Source: Oscillospiraceae bacterium
Lineage (GTDB): Bacteria; Bacillota; Clostridia; Oscillospirales; Ruminococcaceae
NCBI GenBank assembly: GCA_017432285.1
Contig: JAFRJM010000006.1
Span: 1 to 64,000, forward strand
Reading direction: 5' to 3'
DNA length: 64,000 nucleotides
Shown here: positions 62,782 through 64,000 of the stretch, in pieces
Position numbering within the stretch: the first letter of the stretch is position 1
Layout: each line of letters opens with the position of its first letter
Made by a program: the position numbers and the translations under genes
Notes under the pieces: model-generated
The model's database searches: none
What the model was told of the DNA's origin: nothing
What the model saw: only the letters and a program-made list of their open reading frames with translations

Positions 62782-64000
62782 ATGGCTTTTTCAGGAGAAT
62801 TGTTTGAGACGTTTTGCGGGGAGTATCCGGAGATCCTTCAGTCGGGCGGACGCTCCAGGTCCATGGTCGATGACCTTCAGTATGCTCTGGAGCTTCAGAA
62901 GGGAAGGCTGGACAGGGAAGGCCTGAGAATGGAATGCGAGATCACCCCAAGAGGACATTTCCCTAAAGGGGAGCTCTCAAAGGAATGGTCGGACGGTATG
63001 TTCCGCAGCCACATGGATATACGTACGTGTAATTGGACTCGCACGATATTCAAAGGGGACAAGAAGGTATTTAAGGATACCGAGGACAAGATCCTTTACA
63101 CGACGGCGACTGATCTTATCTGGGGAGCAAAGAATATCGAGTCTGAAAGCTATACATGTCCTAACTGCGGCAACGTCACGACTATTGGGGCTCTGAGGGA
63201 TGGATGCCCTTATTGCGGAACGCATTTTGAACTCCAGGATCTCTATCCCAGAGTAGGCGGCTTCTATTATGTTAAAGAGATAGGAGGCACTGAAGAGGAG
63301 GTTAAGAAGGATGTGTTCAAATACATGATTCCCTGCGCAGTCGTTTTTGGGGCTTTCGGCCTTCTCGGTACGATCTTCAGCGGCGAACAATGTTCTGTTA
63401 TCTGGGGCCTTCAGACGATATTTATGACAGCGTTATGCGCAGGAATGGGTGCAGTGCTGGGATACTTTTTATGGGCTATCAGAAAATTGGGCTCGGTCTT
63501 TTATGAAGCATTAAGAGTTCTTCCGCTGCTGCCGGGAGCTCTCGGGTCGAAGAAAAAGTATGAGGACCAGTTGATGAAGACCAATCCGGATTTTTCTTTC
63601 GATTATTTTGCAAATAAAGTCGGAACTCTCGCGAAGATGCTTATCTTCTCAGATAATCCTGCAGCTCTTCCGGTGTGCATTGGAGATCACATAGATAATC
63701 CATACAAAGATGTTGTGGATGCGCTTTTCCGCGGACCTGTCATCATAAAATCCTTCAAAAGGGAAGGCGATTACTGTCATATCAGAGCAGATGTTCAGTT
63801 CGATCTTCTTTACAAGACCGGAATTGGATTTATAAACCGCAGACAGTTCGTCACTCTTTATCTGGCCAGGGATATCACTCAGCCGCTGCGCAAATATTAT
63901 TCGGTGAAAAAAGTTTCATGCAGGAACTGCGGCGGCAGTTTCGATGCTTCCAGATATGATCACTGTCCTTTCTGCGGAACGGAATACGATATCAGGAAGG
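62782..64000 (+). CDS. Zinc-ribbon/Tim44-like membrane protein, partial
   Basis: This open frame runs off the right edge. At least 406 residues are visible. A hydrophilic N-terminus is followed by a zinc ribbon (CPNCG, CPYCG, residues about 130-150), two hydrophobic segments, a Tim44/NTF2-like domain (NPDFSFDYFANKVG) and a second zinc ribbon (CRNCGG, CPFCG). GTGAGGA precedes ATG 62782; an upstream in-frame ATG at 62767 overlaps that site. The role is unknown; Tim44-like domains are often membrane tethers. Confidence 0.75.
   Translation, partial: MAFSGELFETFCGEYPEILQSGGRSRSMVDDLQYALELQKGRLDREGLRMECEITPRGHFPKGELSKEWSDGMFRSHMDIRTCNWTRTIFKGDKKVFKDTEDKILYTTATDLIWGAKNIESESYTCPNCGNVTTIGALRDGCPYCGTHFELQDLYPRVGGFYYVKEIGGTEEEVKKDVFKYMIPCAVVFGAFGLLGTIFSGEQCSVIWGLQTIFMTALCAGMGAVLGYFLWAIRKLGSVFYEALRVLPLLPGALGSKKKYEDQLMKTNPDFSFDYFANKVGTLAKMLIFSDNPAALPVCIGDHIDNPYKDVVDALFRGPVIIKSFKREGDYCHIRADVQFDLLYKTGIGFINRRQFVTLYLARDITQPLRKYYSVKKVSCRNCGGSFDASRYDHCPFCGTEYDIRK

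Overview
The window looks like chromosome of a low-to-mid GC anaerobic Firmicute of the clostridial type. The evidence is strong GGAGG-type ribosome sites, sigma-A promoters, a CIRCE-controlled hrcA-grpE-dnaK-dnaJ operon, a Re-type citrate synthase, a type III glutamine synthetase, clostridial glutamate dehydrogenases, a minimal SUF (SufC/SufB) Fe-S operon and an FNR-type operator. A family-level placement (for example rumen or gut Peptostreptococcales/Anaerovoracaceae) is only a guess. No rRNA, tRNA, CRISPR array or phage block was seen.

Layout. 1-388 holds the cut edge of an IS3-family element and an IS200/IS605-like structured end. 389-6148 holds a lipoprotein, an M16C metalloprotease and an ABC-F protein behind an attenuator-like leader with a three-codon upstream ORF. 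6214-13235 (minus) is an oxidative 2-oxoglutarate operon: Re-citrate synthase, GntR regulator, aconitase, isocitrate dehydrogenase, then a cytoplasmic S10-type peptidase, with a palindromic operator on the promoter. 13361-18904 holds proC, an acyltransferase, a lipoprotein, asnB with a structured leader, and DUF1294/SIS genes. 19066-23935 is the heat-shock operon. 24019-29542 holds small enzymes and transporters (flavin reductase, YwaF-like protein, hydrolase, cytidine deaminase, MBL protein, AGCS symporter). 29591-34785 holds glnN and two divergent glutamate dehydrogenases. 34802-37348 (minus) is a resistance-like group: AAC(6') relative, APH-fold kinase, P-loop kinase, Nim-like protein. 37538-39037 encodes an IMP dehydrogenase that strikingly resembles the Tritrichomonas foetus enzyme. 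39105-49514 (minus) is a ten-gene nonulosonic (legionaminic-type) acid pathway. 49696-53846 holds prmA, a flavodoxin, an FNR-like regulator, an FNR box and the minimal SUF operon. 53995-59614 holds an OGG glycosylase, tandem duplicated membrane proteins, a phosphatase lipoprotein and a hydrolase. 59676-62703 (minus) holds a DUF4236 protein, an ACP/MaoC/SDR trio and a small membrane protein. A zinc-ribbon/Tim44-like membrane protein runs off the right edge.

How it fits together. Much of the window makes and spends glutamate: acetyl-CoA and oxaloacetate go to citrate, isocitrate and 2-oxoglutarate, then to glutamate (GDH), glutamine (GlnN), asparagine (AsnB) and proline (ProC), with an AGCS amino acid symporter beside glnN. 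Control is often by leader RNA: apparent attenuators stand before the ABC-F gene, asnB and glnN. The nonulosonate cluster builds a CMP-activated, probably amidino-modified sugar, but the glycosyltransferase and export genes are not in the window. The SUF operon appears tied to an FNR-type regulator encoded just upstream. All calls come from reading the sequence and from family knowledge; no database search was run.
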